From: Argyresthia goedartella
Lineage: Eukaryota > Arthropoda > Insecta > Lepidoptera > Argyresthiidae
Direction of reading: 5' to 3'
Assembly: GCA_949825045.1 (NCBI GenBank)
Contig: OX463816.1
Location: 15,309,579 to 15,373,578, forward strand
Length of the DNA stretch: 64,000 bases
Under the pieces are notes generated by a model, which worked only from the letters and a program-made list of their open reading frames with translations, was not told the origin of the DNA and ran no database searches. Position 1 is the stretch's first letter. Each line of letters begins with the position of its first letter. Shown piece after piece: positions 47,497 to 56,990 of the stretch. The position numbers and the translations under genes are program-made.

Positions 47497-49469
47497 GTAG
47501 CGCGAAGGCCGGGAGTCCACCACCTTCTGCGCCACCCTGCCCGTCGCTCTGGGAGGCGAACAGGGAGGCGAACAGTCGGATGTCGCCCCCATTCCTAGAG
47601 CGCCCAAGCTTGGATCCGCTCTCCCCCATTCATCCACGGTGCGCACCGGGCACACCGTACACCGTCCGGTATGATCGGATACCGGGACAGCGAGGGGCCT
47701 ATTATACGGGTTGGGACCCCTTGATGCACATACTGTCTGATATGCCGGTTGCATATCAGCAGCCGAGTTACTCCAAGGCCGACGGAGGTCTGAGCGGGTT
47801 CGGATCCCGCGGAGGTTCCCGCTAGGGACACGCCGCCCACTTACAGGGTGCCGCCACTCCACAGACGGTCATGCTCCCCACCGCCTCTGTGATAGCGTGG
47901 AGTTCGGACGGCAAAGCATGTGTGGCACGAGCACTATTGGACTTGGGGGCCCAGGGGTGCTTAGTCTCGTGCAACCTTGTAAGACGGTTGGGCATTTCGG
48001 TAAGGGAGTATCCACATTCCATTCGGGGAATTGGGAACACGGAAGTCGGTTCCGTTAAGGGAGTGTGTCGGATTACTCTCTCGTCACGGGTGGATTCATC
48101 GGTGAATCTGACGGTCACGGCATTAGTCATGCCTAATGTGATGGGCTCACACCCTCACGTACGGTTGTCGCCCTCGGTGCGACAGTTGGTCGCTGGGTTG
48201 TCACTGGCTAACCCGGAGTTCGATATTCCGGGCCCAGTAGACATTTTATTGGGTGTCGATGCCTTGGGATACGTGTTAGTGCCAGGTGTCCACGTGTTGC
48301 AGGCGACTGGTCTGGTTTCGGTCAACACCAGACTGGGCCATGCGGTAATGGGTCCGGTCATGCCGGCTGCCCCACGCCTAGCGACTCGTAGTCCCTTATT
48401 CGGTTCTGTACTCTCGGAGTTGATACAGAAGTTTTGGGAGGTGGAGGAACCACCTACGGTCCGCCGGTTGGACCCGGTTGAAGAAGAGTGTGAACAGTTT
48501 TATCGGAACAATACTGGTCGCCTTCGGTCAGGTCGATTTCTCACACGTCTTCCATTCCGGAGTGACTGCCCACCGCTGGGCAGTTCACACCATGCAGCCG
48601 AGACGCGGCTTCTGTCGATGGAACGACGCATGAAGCGTGACGGGATTTTCCGGCAGAAGTACGTCGACTTCATGCGGGAATACGAGTCGCTCGGCCACAT
48701 GTCGGTTTCGGGTATCGACTGGAAGCGTGAAGACCACTGCTTCCTGCCCCATCACGCGGTCTTGAGGACGCCGGAGGGCAAAATACGGGTAGTGTTCGAT
48801 GGATCGGCATCAACATCTAACGGCATGAACCTGAACCAGTGTTTGCATTCAGGGCCGAAGTTGAACCATGACATCGCGGATGTTATCACACGGTTCCGTC
48901 GACACAATGTTGTGTTTGTAGCTGACATCCGGATGATGTTTAGACAGACGGTCATTCACCCTGACGATAGACGGTATCAGCTGATACTGTGGCGAGAGAG
49001 CCCAGATCAGCCCATCAGGGTGTACGAGCTGAACACCAACACGTACGGGCTACGGTCTAGTCCTTATTTGGCGATTCGCACTCTGCGCGAGTTAGCGGAT
49101 CGAGAACGGTTAAACTTCCCTAGAGGAGCAGCGATCCTGGAGCAGGATCTCTACGTGGACGATATCTGTACCGGTGCAGATTCCGTAGAGGAGGCGCTAG
49201 CTCGACGGGACGAGCTAGTTGAGCTCTTACGGGGTGGAGGTTACGAGCTCCGGAAATGGATGTCGAACTCTCCAGAGTTACTGTCTGGTCTTCCGGATGA
49301 CTACCAGCAGGATACCCACATTTTTGAAAATTTGGAAAATCCAAATATGTGGTCGGTATTAGGCGTCCAGTACCAGCCGGTGTCAGACATGTTTTCGTAT
49401 CGGGTCGAGTTGGACTCCCCGAAGGTCTGGACGAAACGGAACGTCCTTTCAACGGTGGCTAGGACATTT
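47394..49469 (+). pseudogene. BEL-B protease and RT N-terminal half
   Basis: The frame overlapping the gag end runs through a Pro-rich linker, meets TAG at 47823-47825 and reopens before 47871. The protease region reads 'VARALLDLGAQGCLVS': the usual D-S/T-G is D-L-G, which would impair catalysis. RT follows with 'HAVLRTPEGKIRVVFDGSA', 'VVFVADIRMMFRQTVIHPDD', 'NTNTYGLRSSPYLAIRTL' and catalytic YVDD in 'QDLYVDDICTGAD' (near 49160), then 'LRKWMSNSPELLSGL'. It stops being BEL sequence at 49469, where LINE-D inserted, and resumes at 51955. Confidence 0.9.
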
Positions 49470-51948
49470 CATAATTCTTTATTGCACACACACATATTAA
49501 ATTTAAAAGGTTACATTAGGAGAAATCATATGTACAAAGGCGAGCTTATCTCTAAAAAGAGATTTCTTCCAGCAAACCAAGGCATGAAAGCGAAATGTAT
49601 CATGAAAGGGTAGGCAGTGTACAATATCTAATATCTAATCTATACTAAAATACATATATAATATAAAATACGGAAAATAAAATACTTACATACCAGACTA
49701 CTAAATACAATACATATATATAGTTTATATATTATAATGATATACATACTATATATAACTCTCACGAAAGAGAAAGGAAGTGCTCTTTTACCCGGTTTTT
49801 GAAAGAGACAAGAGAGGGACAGTCTCTTATAGTGCTAGGTAGTGCGTTCCACAGTCGAACCGCCTGCAGCCTGAATGAATGCTCATATGCCGAGGTGCTA
49901 TGCCTTGGAGTGGCTAAGAGTGAGACCGTGTGGGATCTCCGGTGCCGATCTCCTGAAAAGAGATACTCAAAGCGGTCTCGAAGGTAGCTGGGATAGCGCG
50001 GATTTTTCAATATATTGAAAAGATAAGAGAGAATATGAGTGTCTCGGCGACGACGAATTGGAAGCCAACACAACTCTTTGCGATATTGAGAAACATGGTC
50101 GAATTTGCGCAACCCGAAGATAAACCGAATCCCAAGATTCTGAAGTCGTTCGAGTTTGTTCAGTAAATCTTCGTTCGCGCTCGCCCAACAGACATCGGCG
50201 TAGTCGATTAGTGGCAGGAGAAGGGACTGAGCAAGGGTGATTTTGGTCTGCCGTGGCAAGAAGTACTGCAAACGCCTGAGGGAGTGAAAAGACGCAAAGA
50301 CCCGTCTGCTGACCTCGCTGACATGTGGAGACCAAGACAGCAGGTTGTCAAAAATAACCCCAAGGTTTTTCGCCTGATCTGTATACTCTATTGTGATGCC
50401 ATTGTATGACACAGGAACAATAAGTTTTTGTATCAAGGAAAGCGTGTGCCTGGTTCCTAAAAGCATGGCTTGTGATTTGGTCGGGTTTACCAACAGCCCG
50501 TATGATAAGGCCCAGTCTTTCACATTCTCGAGGTCAGCATTCAGTGCCTCCACGGTTGAAGCTACATCGCAGGGGCAAAAGTGGCGATAAATTTGGAGAT
50601 CATCTGCGTAAAGATGATACGAAGAAGAGATAACGTCGGAGATAGAGTTGATGAAGACTGAAAATAGAAGAGGAGAGAGAATACCACCTTGAGGCACTCC
50701 TGAGGAAAGATCACACCATTGAGTTTCGGTCTCTTCAGATTTAATGCGTTGCTGACGACCTCTCAGGTATGAGTGGAACCAGTTAGCAGCATGGACGGAG
50801 ACATTCAGAGAGCTCAATATAGCGACCAGGATGTCAAAATCGACACAGTTAAAGGCATTGCTAAAGTCAAGCAGGGCTAGGACCGTGACCAACTTCTGAT
50901 CCATGGCTAGCTGTATGTCATCGCTGACTTTTAAGAGTGCTGTGGTAGTACTATGGCCTGGTCTGAACCCAGATTGGAAAGGATTGAGAAGTTTGTTTGA
51001 TGAAAGGTAGGAGGAGAGTTGGGAGTGGACTATGGATTCAAGGACTTTGGAGAGAATGGGTAGGATAGATATGGGCCTATAATCTTTGAAGGAGGAGGGA
51101 TTGGATTTTTTTGGCAGTGGGATAACGAGTGCTTTCTTCCACAGACTAGGAAAGGAGCTCACCGATAGAGAGAAGTTGATGATGTGGGTAATTGGAGGAA
51201 GCAACTCCTCAAGGACGCTGTGGATCATCTGATAGCTGACGTTGTCGCCACCAGCAGCTTTAGATGTGATAGCTAGTACTGCCTTTCTAACTGCACCGAT
51301 TCCGACAAGCTTAAAGTTAAACGGTGAGTTGCGGACTGCAGCCCTCGATCGTAGACAATGAAGGGTTGCCTCCTTAGTGGTAGGGTCCATCACGACGGGA
51401 GGAGAAGAAAAAAACTGGTTGAGACCGTTGAGATCGACATTACCTGAAGTAGATTCCTGGGACTTGCCAACACCAATGGTTTTAAGGAACTTCCATACCT
51501 GAGCTGGAGTGTACATCTCTATACGCTCATGGATGTGGCGTCGCTTGGCATCGCGGCACATGCGGTTGCACAGGTTACGGAGGCGTTTAAAAGCTAGGAG
51601 ATTGTCGTTGGTCGGGTCCCTCTTATATCGCCCTTTTGCACGGTTTCTTTTTGCCATTAAACGCTTGATGGCGTCGGTAAGCCACGGGGCAGGAAGATGT
51701 TTGACCCTGACTTTTTTCATTGGTGCGTGCTTGTCGAAAAGCCCAAGGACAATTGAGTTGAACTTCAGGATTTTGTCATCAACGGTCTCACAAGTCATGA
51801 CAGGGTTCCAATCAACAGATGAGGCATCGGATTTAAGGGAGTCGAGGTCCACACCTTTGAAGCTCCGAATATCCAGAAATTTGGCTTTGCGCTTAGTGGG
51901 CCTAACTTTGTATGAAAGATAAACCAGGTCGTGGTAAGAGAATTATTA
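49470..51948 (-). mobile_element. LINE-D: CR1-like LINE inside BEL-B pol
   Basis: A minus-strand, 5'-truncated LINE of 2479 bp with duplication ACATTT (49464-49469 and 51949-51954). Removing it restores the BEL-B reading ('STVARTF' then 'DPNGWITPV'). The 3' end carries AATAAAGAATTATG without a poly(A) tail. The 3' UTR of about 290 bp is TA-rich. Confidence 0.92.
49762..51945 (-). CDS. LINE-D endonuclease end and complete RT (open ORF)
   Basis: One uninterrupted frame from the 5' truncation to the stop at 49762. It starts within the endonuclease C-terminus ('HDLVYLSYKVRPTKRKA'). A linker ('PAPWLTDAIKRLMAKRNRAK') and RT follow: 'SKAAGGDNVSYQMI', 'YRPISILPILSKVLESIV', 'PFQSGFRPGHSTTTALL', 'LLDFSNAFNCVDFDIL', 'SSGVPQGGILSPLLFSVFIN', catalytic 'YHLYADDLQIYRH' (near 50600), 'LVNPTKSQAMLLG' and 'AKNLGVIFDNLLSW'. 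The C-terminal 'LWNALPSTIRDCPSLVSFK' is typical of CR1-like LINEs. RT motifs are intact, implying a recent insertion, but without the 5' half the copy cannot move itself. The open frame begins at the junction, not at a start codon. Confidence 0.9.
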
Positions 51949-54016
51949 ACATTTGATCCAAACGGGTGGATCACCCCGGTAACATTTCAGCTAAAGTGTT
52001 TTATGCAGCAATTGTGGTCTGCTGAGCTGAAATGGGACGACCCGATCGGCGGGTCATTGAGCTCAGAGTGGGACTCGTTCTTTTCGACCCTCCCTGGCAT
52101 CAATCGGATTTCACTGCCACGGAGGTTGGTCCCCACCAAACGATACACCGCCACCCTGCATGGGTTTTGCGATGCCTCGGAGAAGGGCTACGGAGCTGCG
52201 GTGTATCTGCGTACGGTCGACTCCTCGGGGGAGGTTCATGTGCGGTTGGTCATGGCCAAGAGCAAGGTTGCGCCGTTGCGCACTCGCCTGACCATTCCCA
52301 AGTTAGAGCTTTCGGGAGCGGCTCTCCTGACTCGTCTGCTCAACCACACGATGACGGTTCTTCGTGGGTCAATAGCGTTAGAAGATACGGTCTACGCTTG
52401 GACGGACAGCCAGATCGTGTTATGCTGGCTGAAGGCTTCACAAGCTGGAGATTTTTGTGGCGAATCGGGTTTCGCAGATTTTGAATTCGGAGGTTCCCTT
52501 AATCTGGAGACATGTTCCAGGGGAAATGAACCCAGCAGACTGTGCGTCTCGTGGGTGTCACGCTCCGGAGTTGGTTGGACATCCCTTGTGGTGGGGTCCA
52601 AAATGGTTGACTCAAGCCGAATCGGATTGGCCAATGAGTCCACGCGTTACCTCGGTGAACGGCGCCTTGACAGTCGGTGTCTGTACGACGCAACCAGAGC
52701 CGGAAGAGGAGTTCAGCCTGCTGGAACGGTACAGCTCGCTCGACAAGCTGGTCAATGTGACCGCCTGGATCTTCCGATTTGCGCGGAATTGTCGCAATCC
52801 TGAGGCGCAACGGGTGCGGACACAGGTCCTGACACCACAGGAACGGAACCATGCGTTGTTCGCATTGGTACTGAACATGCAGACGGTGCACTTTAAGTCC
52901 GAACTGGACATTCTGAGACGCGGACGCGGCCAACTGAAGGGAGCTGTGGCTCGGCTCAACCCCTTTATTGACCCTCACGGATTTCTGAGGGTAGGAGGTC
53001 GGCTGCGGAATGCCAACCTGCCTTATGCGGCTCGCCACCCGTTGTTACTCCCTAGGAAAGGGAAGTTGGTCGAACTGTTGATACCGGATCGACACACTCG
53101 GAATGGGCATGTCGGATGCCACGCTTTGATGGCGTTTCTCCAGCGCGAGTTCTGGATTCTATCGGGAAGACGCTTAGTGCGTAGCGTCGTATTTCGGTGC
53201 CTGCCTTGTTATCGGGCCAAGGCGGCTACGATACAGCCCCAGATGGGCGATTTGCCCTCGGATAGGGTTAACGAAATCTGGCCCTTTGCGGGTGTCGGAA
53301 CGGATTTCGCGGGACCATTCATGGTCAAGTCTTCACAGCTACGGAACGCCAGATTAGTGAAGGCATACCTGTGCGTCTTCGTGTGCTTGGCCACGAAGGC
53401 AGTCCACTTGGAGGTGGTCAGTGACCTCACTACGGAGGCATTTATCGCATGTCTGGATCGGTTCGTCTCACGAAGGGGCCTCCCGACATTAATCCGTTCG
53501 GACAACGGCACAAATTTTGTCGGAGCCACGCGATATCTTCAGGAGGTCACTCAATTCCTGAACGGTAACCAGGACGCCATCGGTACGGCTTGCTCCCGAC
53601 GAGGGATTGAATGGGTTTTCAGTCCGCCGGGATGTCCTCATTGGGGAGGAATTTTTGAGGCTGCGGTTAAATCGGCTAAGTCGCACCTGACGAGGATCAT
53701 CGGTGAGACCTCTCTACGCTTTGACGAGCTTGCGACGCTGTTCTGTAAAATTGAAATGACACTGAACTCGCGTCCGTTGTGCCCGCTCAGTTCGGATCCA
53801 AATGATTTGGAAGCGTTGACGCCGGGTCACTTCCTGATAGGTCAGCCCCTTAACGCCCTGCCAGAATACCCATTCGGTGATGTTAAGTTAAGTCGGTTAA
53901 CTAGGTGGCAGATGTTGCAGCAGATGGCTCAAGATTTTTGGAAACGATGGTCCCTTGAGTACTTGCATTCCTTCCTATTAATTAGGGACAGGTTCGGGCC
54001 TGTCCGGGCGGGTGAC
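51949..54016 (+). pseudogene. BEL-B RT end, RNase H and integrase
   Basis: After the LINE-D junction: 'DPNGWITPVTFQLKCFMQQL', RNase H ('LHGFCDASEKGYGAAVYL', 'LTIPKLELSGAALL', 'VYAWTDSQIVLCWLK'), a frameshift near 52440, then 'VANRVSQILNSEVPLIWRHV' and 'PADCASRG'. Integrase follows with 'RHTRNGHVGCH' and 'CLPCYRAK' (H2C2 finger), catalytic residues in 'GTDFAGPFMVK', 'IRSDNGTNFVGA' and 'GGIFEAAVKSAKS', and 'HFLIGQPLNALPE'. The C-terminal domain is cut after 'FLLIRDRFGPVRAGDY' exactly where the 3' LTR starts, so the pol end and the region with the polypurine tract are deleted. Confidence 0.9.
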
Positions 54017-54562
54017 TATTTAATATTTATGCTTCGGAACGCACCGGTTTTTCGTTGCGCGGATCGACCGCGAGTGATCGGGACATCACTAGCAGCTGTC
54101 ACTTGTATAGAAACGAGATGACGAGTTAGAGGTTACTTTTCTTGACGTGGAAAAAATGTCGGCACATGGCGTTCGGGCCTTGGCTGTATTTCAGTAGTAA
54201 TAATTGTCTAACACGGGTGTCGGGCCTGGTCGGAGTGTTAATTATAATAAGCACGGAACAATCGTCGGGAATAAGTAGATTCACGTCATCGGAGTGAGTG
54301 CTTCGTGTTGTGAAGCTTGAAGTGGTTTGGTCCCCAATTCGTCGCGTTCGGCAGCGACGGCGACAACATCGGGCTACGACGAGAGTAAGATTCGACTCCT
54401 CTCCCCCCACCCCTTGTGCTCCTTATCCCGTATTCCTGCCTCGAATTGAGCTTTCGAATTCCGGTCTACGGCGTCAAAGGTCAGTACCACGTGTGATACT
54501 CCTGGTGAAAACCAACCCTACCAAGATTCCACGCCCGTTCGGTTGAGGCGTGGAATTAATCA
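54017..54562 (+). repeat. BEL-B 3' LTR
   Basis: 546 bp matching 44772-45317. The expected initial TG reads TA, consistent with the deletion that fused pol to the LTR. The TSD ATCAT (54563-54567) follows. Confidence 0.92.
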
Positions 54563-54567
54563 ATCAT

Positions 54568-55791
54568 CCTTGAGTTTGTGCTTACGACGTTTCGATTTTG
54601 TATTTGTTCCAGTCCCGTTCTGTTTTTCATGTACTGTAGCTTTAGTACAGATTGTAGCCCTAGTCAATGTTCTATAAGTGCCATCCTGCACAGCTTGTTA
54701 GCTCACAGCGGCTTGTAAAACCTCTGAATAACTTGATCCCAACTGGCCAGATTGCTTATTCAAAGTAGGACTTCTTTGACGAACATTTGCTACAGTAGAA
54801 AGTTGTGTGGTGAAAGCTGGAGGCGATGGTGGAACATAGATGGTGAGAACTCTTCTGTAAGTACAGTTAGCTTCAGCCATAATCTCTCTGAGTTTCTTCT
54901 CTTTTAGGAACATAGGGCAAATTTTAGCTAAGGCCATATGTCTGCCCGAGCAGTTAAAGCATTTGTAATCTGTCGTTTCACAGTTCAGATGATTGTGGCC
55001 GCACTTAGGACATGTTATTTTATTTGCAGGGCACATCCTCACCTGATGACCATACTTCCAGCATCTGGAACATTGGGTGACTGGGAAAATAAATGGATCT
55101 ACTTTCGCTCGTGTGTCTAAAATATAGACATGTGTCGGAAGCAAGGAACCTTTAAAACAAATACGGATAACTTCACTAGGCTCCCATGTAGCGTCATCGA
55201 AGCTGCGACGTTTTTGTCTTTTTACTTCAATTATTTCTACTTCCGACTTCAGGAGAGCGCAAATTTCTGTATCAGAAAGATCTAAGTCTATATTTTTTAT
55301 GACTCCGTAGGATACACCTACTTCAAAAGTTTTTTGACATCTATATCCTTTCTCCATAAAACTTTGGCATGACAGTAATCTCTCCGCATTTAACTCATTA
55401 TCGAATTCAATAATAATTTTGTAGGCGTTATGTATCTCACCCTTATAACACCTTTTATATTATCCGCTTTAAACAACCGAGCCAGTCCTATTTGTTTACG
55501 AAGTTTTTCTTTTCCAGTCATGCATATTTCAAATTTCTCTTCTGGTATTACTATATTATTACCACCCAAATTACATCTTAAGAATTTCTTCTTTCCTCTC
55601 GCCACTGTAGTCCACTCCTCTTCATTGTCTAAATCTCGGTTCTTCTTCTCCGCGCGTCCCCTTTCGTTACTTCCAACACACGTTTGCATATTATTCGACA
55701 TAATTTCCGTACTACCTCCATGATCGATATTGTTTACCTCGGACTTATCATGCTCGCTACCAATAAGCAATGACTCACCTTCACTATCCAT
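54568..55791 (-). pseudogene. LINE-B ORF1 (CCHC RNA-binding protein)
   Basis: ATG at 55791. The N-terminal part is acidic and Asn/Glu-rich ('RDLDNEEEWTTVARGKKK') and is followed by an RRM-like stretch ('KFEICMTGKEKLRKQIGLAR'). A frameshift lies near 55420. The second frame (55357 down) has 'DLDLSDTEICALL' and three zinc knuckles: 'CSRCWKYGHQVRMC' (near 55060), 'CPKCGHNHLNC' and 'CFNCSGRHMALAKIC'. A linker ends at an in-frame TAA (54698-54700) and then open sequence continues to the BEL-B insertion at 54568. Three CCHC knuckles in ORF1 are the I-element arrangement. The protein would coat element RNA. Confidence 0.85.
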
Positions 55792-55956
55792 TATCGGTAA
55801 ACACTACGCCACACATCAATACAGATAAAAAACTATAACAAGCTCTTGCAACTGCGCCAAACCGGTTTCAAAGAAAACAACAACGGGACGTCCTACGACC
55901 GCACTGAACGCCGCGCGAGTGCAGGGTAACATGCCAGCCCGACATCACAACATCAA

Positions 55957-56217
55957 GGGCCCAATTCCGGTACACAATGACAGCGTCATGACAATTACAT
56001 GACCATTACGGTCAACTTTAGATATCCAATATTTGGCGTTTGGAGAATATTTTTTGAGGCAATTATGTTAAAAATTAAGTTAATTGGTAAGCATAATAAT
56101 TAAGTTAATCAACCATGGGAATGGGATTACAAAATCGTCAGATATTGGATTTCTAAAGTTGACCATAATCGTCATATAATTGTCATTGAGCTGTCATTGT
56201 GTACCAGAATTGGGCCC
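55957..56217. mobile_element. MITE with ~80-bp inverted arms
   Basis: The left end GGGCCCAATTCCGGTACAC and about 80 following bases reappear as an inverse complement ending at 56217, with a few mismatches. Total length is 261 bp, with an AT-rich centre and no ORF. It lies 25 bp from the LINE-B target duplication. The target duplication of the MITE itself is unclear. Confidence 0.8.
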
Positions 56218-56407
56218 CAGACCCAGCGGAACAGGACCGAATGCGGGCCGCCACCTCCGATTACGGAGGAAATGTCCGCCGCGCTATGCGGCGGTTGATT
56301 GCCCTTCCAAAGAGCTGGTTGAAGGTATATGGGTGAAGATTGCTGAAATTAAACGCTGACTTGATTACACGATTACAATCTATTGAGTTGAAGTTTATAC
56401 ACAATAG

Positions 56408-56413
56408 TTTATT
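56408..56413 (-). promoter_or_regulatory. AATAAA polyadenylation signal
   Basis: AATAAA on the minus strand, about 85 nt beyond the stop of the cysteine-rich ORF. Confidence 0.5.
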
Positions 56414-56494
56414 ACACGAACAGCAATGATGATTCGACAGTACACCAAAACAAGGCGTCGCACTGGCGCGCACACACACACAGTGGCGTGTCGA

Positions 56495-56593
56495 CTAGCA
56501 GATCTTGGTGCAGCTTGTGTAGATGCTTATGCAGGGGCAACAGCACCCGCCGCATCTACCACAGCAGCCACCACATCCGCCACTGCAGCACAT
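56495..56593 (-). CDS. Small cysteine/glycine-rich protein (32 aa)
   Basis: ATG at 56593-56591, TAG at 56497-56495. The product has 12 Cys and 7 Gly in 32 residues, opening MCCSGGCGGCC with further CGGCCCPC and ending SCTKIC. There is no signal peptide-like hydrophobic start. A TATAAA lies about 80 nt upstream and AATAAA about 85 nt downstream, so a compact single-exon transcript is plausible. Proteins of this style occur as testis-specific 'MCC(G)G' families such as Mst84D of Drosophila, and as metal-binding or cuticular peptides; no specific homology is claimed. It is too short for ordinary ORF finders. It could be chance in a GC-rich patch, but Cys codons alternate TGC and TGT and the ORF has both flanking signals. 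Confidence 0.5.
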   Translation of the reverse strand: MCCSGGCGGCCGRCGGCCCPCISIYTSCTKIC

Positions 56594-56670
56594 TTTATCA
56601 GGTTGAGGAAAGAGTACAGAGTAACCAAAAAAATGTCAAAGGATCAGTATCAGGGAATCAGCAGTATTTT

Positions 56671-56676
56671 TTTATA
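56671..56676 (-). promoter_or_regulatory. Candidate TATA box
   Basis: TATAAA on the minus strand about 80 nt upstream of the cysteine-rich ORF start. Confidence 0.35.
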
Positions 56677-56990
56677 TTTAAGTATTTAATTTAATGTTTA
56701 ATGATTTCTGCTTGAGATATTTGTAGTACTATACATCTATAAAAAATGAACTACGCACAATGAGTTGATAAAATGAGATAACAACAAACGACACGACCGT
56801 CCTAGGCTACGGCTTATGAGCAAGAGAAAAGTGAGGATTACGCTCAGATTACGTATGATAATATGAGTGACCGCGACAGCGTCCATTGACCTTGATTGAA
56901 CTGAGAAAAAATAATTGTTGTGAATATGTGTCGATTGAATTGACAAGGGTTGATTGAATGAAGGACTGGTCGAGACTTTTTTATACAGTA

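Larger units (their letters stand above)
44772..54562 (+). mobile_element. BEL-B: second BEL/Pao family, split by LINE-D
   Basis: A plus-strand LTR retrotransposon of 9791 bp including the 2.48-kb LINE-D. It has 546-bp LTRs and TSD ATCAT (44767-44771, 54563-54567) and lies in ORF1 of LINE-B. The candidate primer-binding site TGGTAGCAGGCGCGG (45321-45335) starts 3 nt after the LTR; its tRNA is not assigned. The coding region is GC-rich and G-biased, unlike BEL-A, and the protein is only distantly similar, so this is a different family. The pol 3' end is missing where the 3' LTR begins. Confidence 0.95.
20284..55932 (-). mobile_element. LINE-B: I-clade LINE and its nested insertions
   Basis: A single I-like non-LTR retrotransposon on the minus strand occupies 20296-55920. 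It is bounded by the target-site duplication GCAGGGTAACAT (20284-20295 and 55921-55932). Its own sequence, about 4.9 kb, survives in five pieces: 54563-55920 (5' UTR and most of ORF1), 42966-44771 (ORF1 end, endonuclease, RT start), 39801-40297 (RT palm), 33489-33654 (RT thumb) and 20296-21401 (RT end, RNase H, 3' UTR with a TAA-type tail). ORF1 with CCHC knuckles, an APE endonuclease, a C-terminal RNase H and (TAA)n-like 3' end are hallmarks of the I clade. Everything else between is later insertions. ORFs carry several stops and frameshifts, so LINE-B is dead. Confidence 0.85.

Noticed and set aside
52499..53038. 179-codon minus-strand ORF, and similar long antisense ORFs at 46051-46484, 47491-47862 and 51509-51922
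   Set aside because: Lie opposite GC-rich BEL-B gag/pol or LINE-D RT and contain no recognisable domain; explained by codon bias of the real strand.
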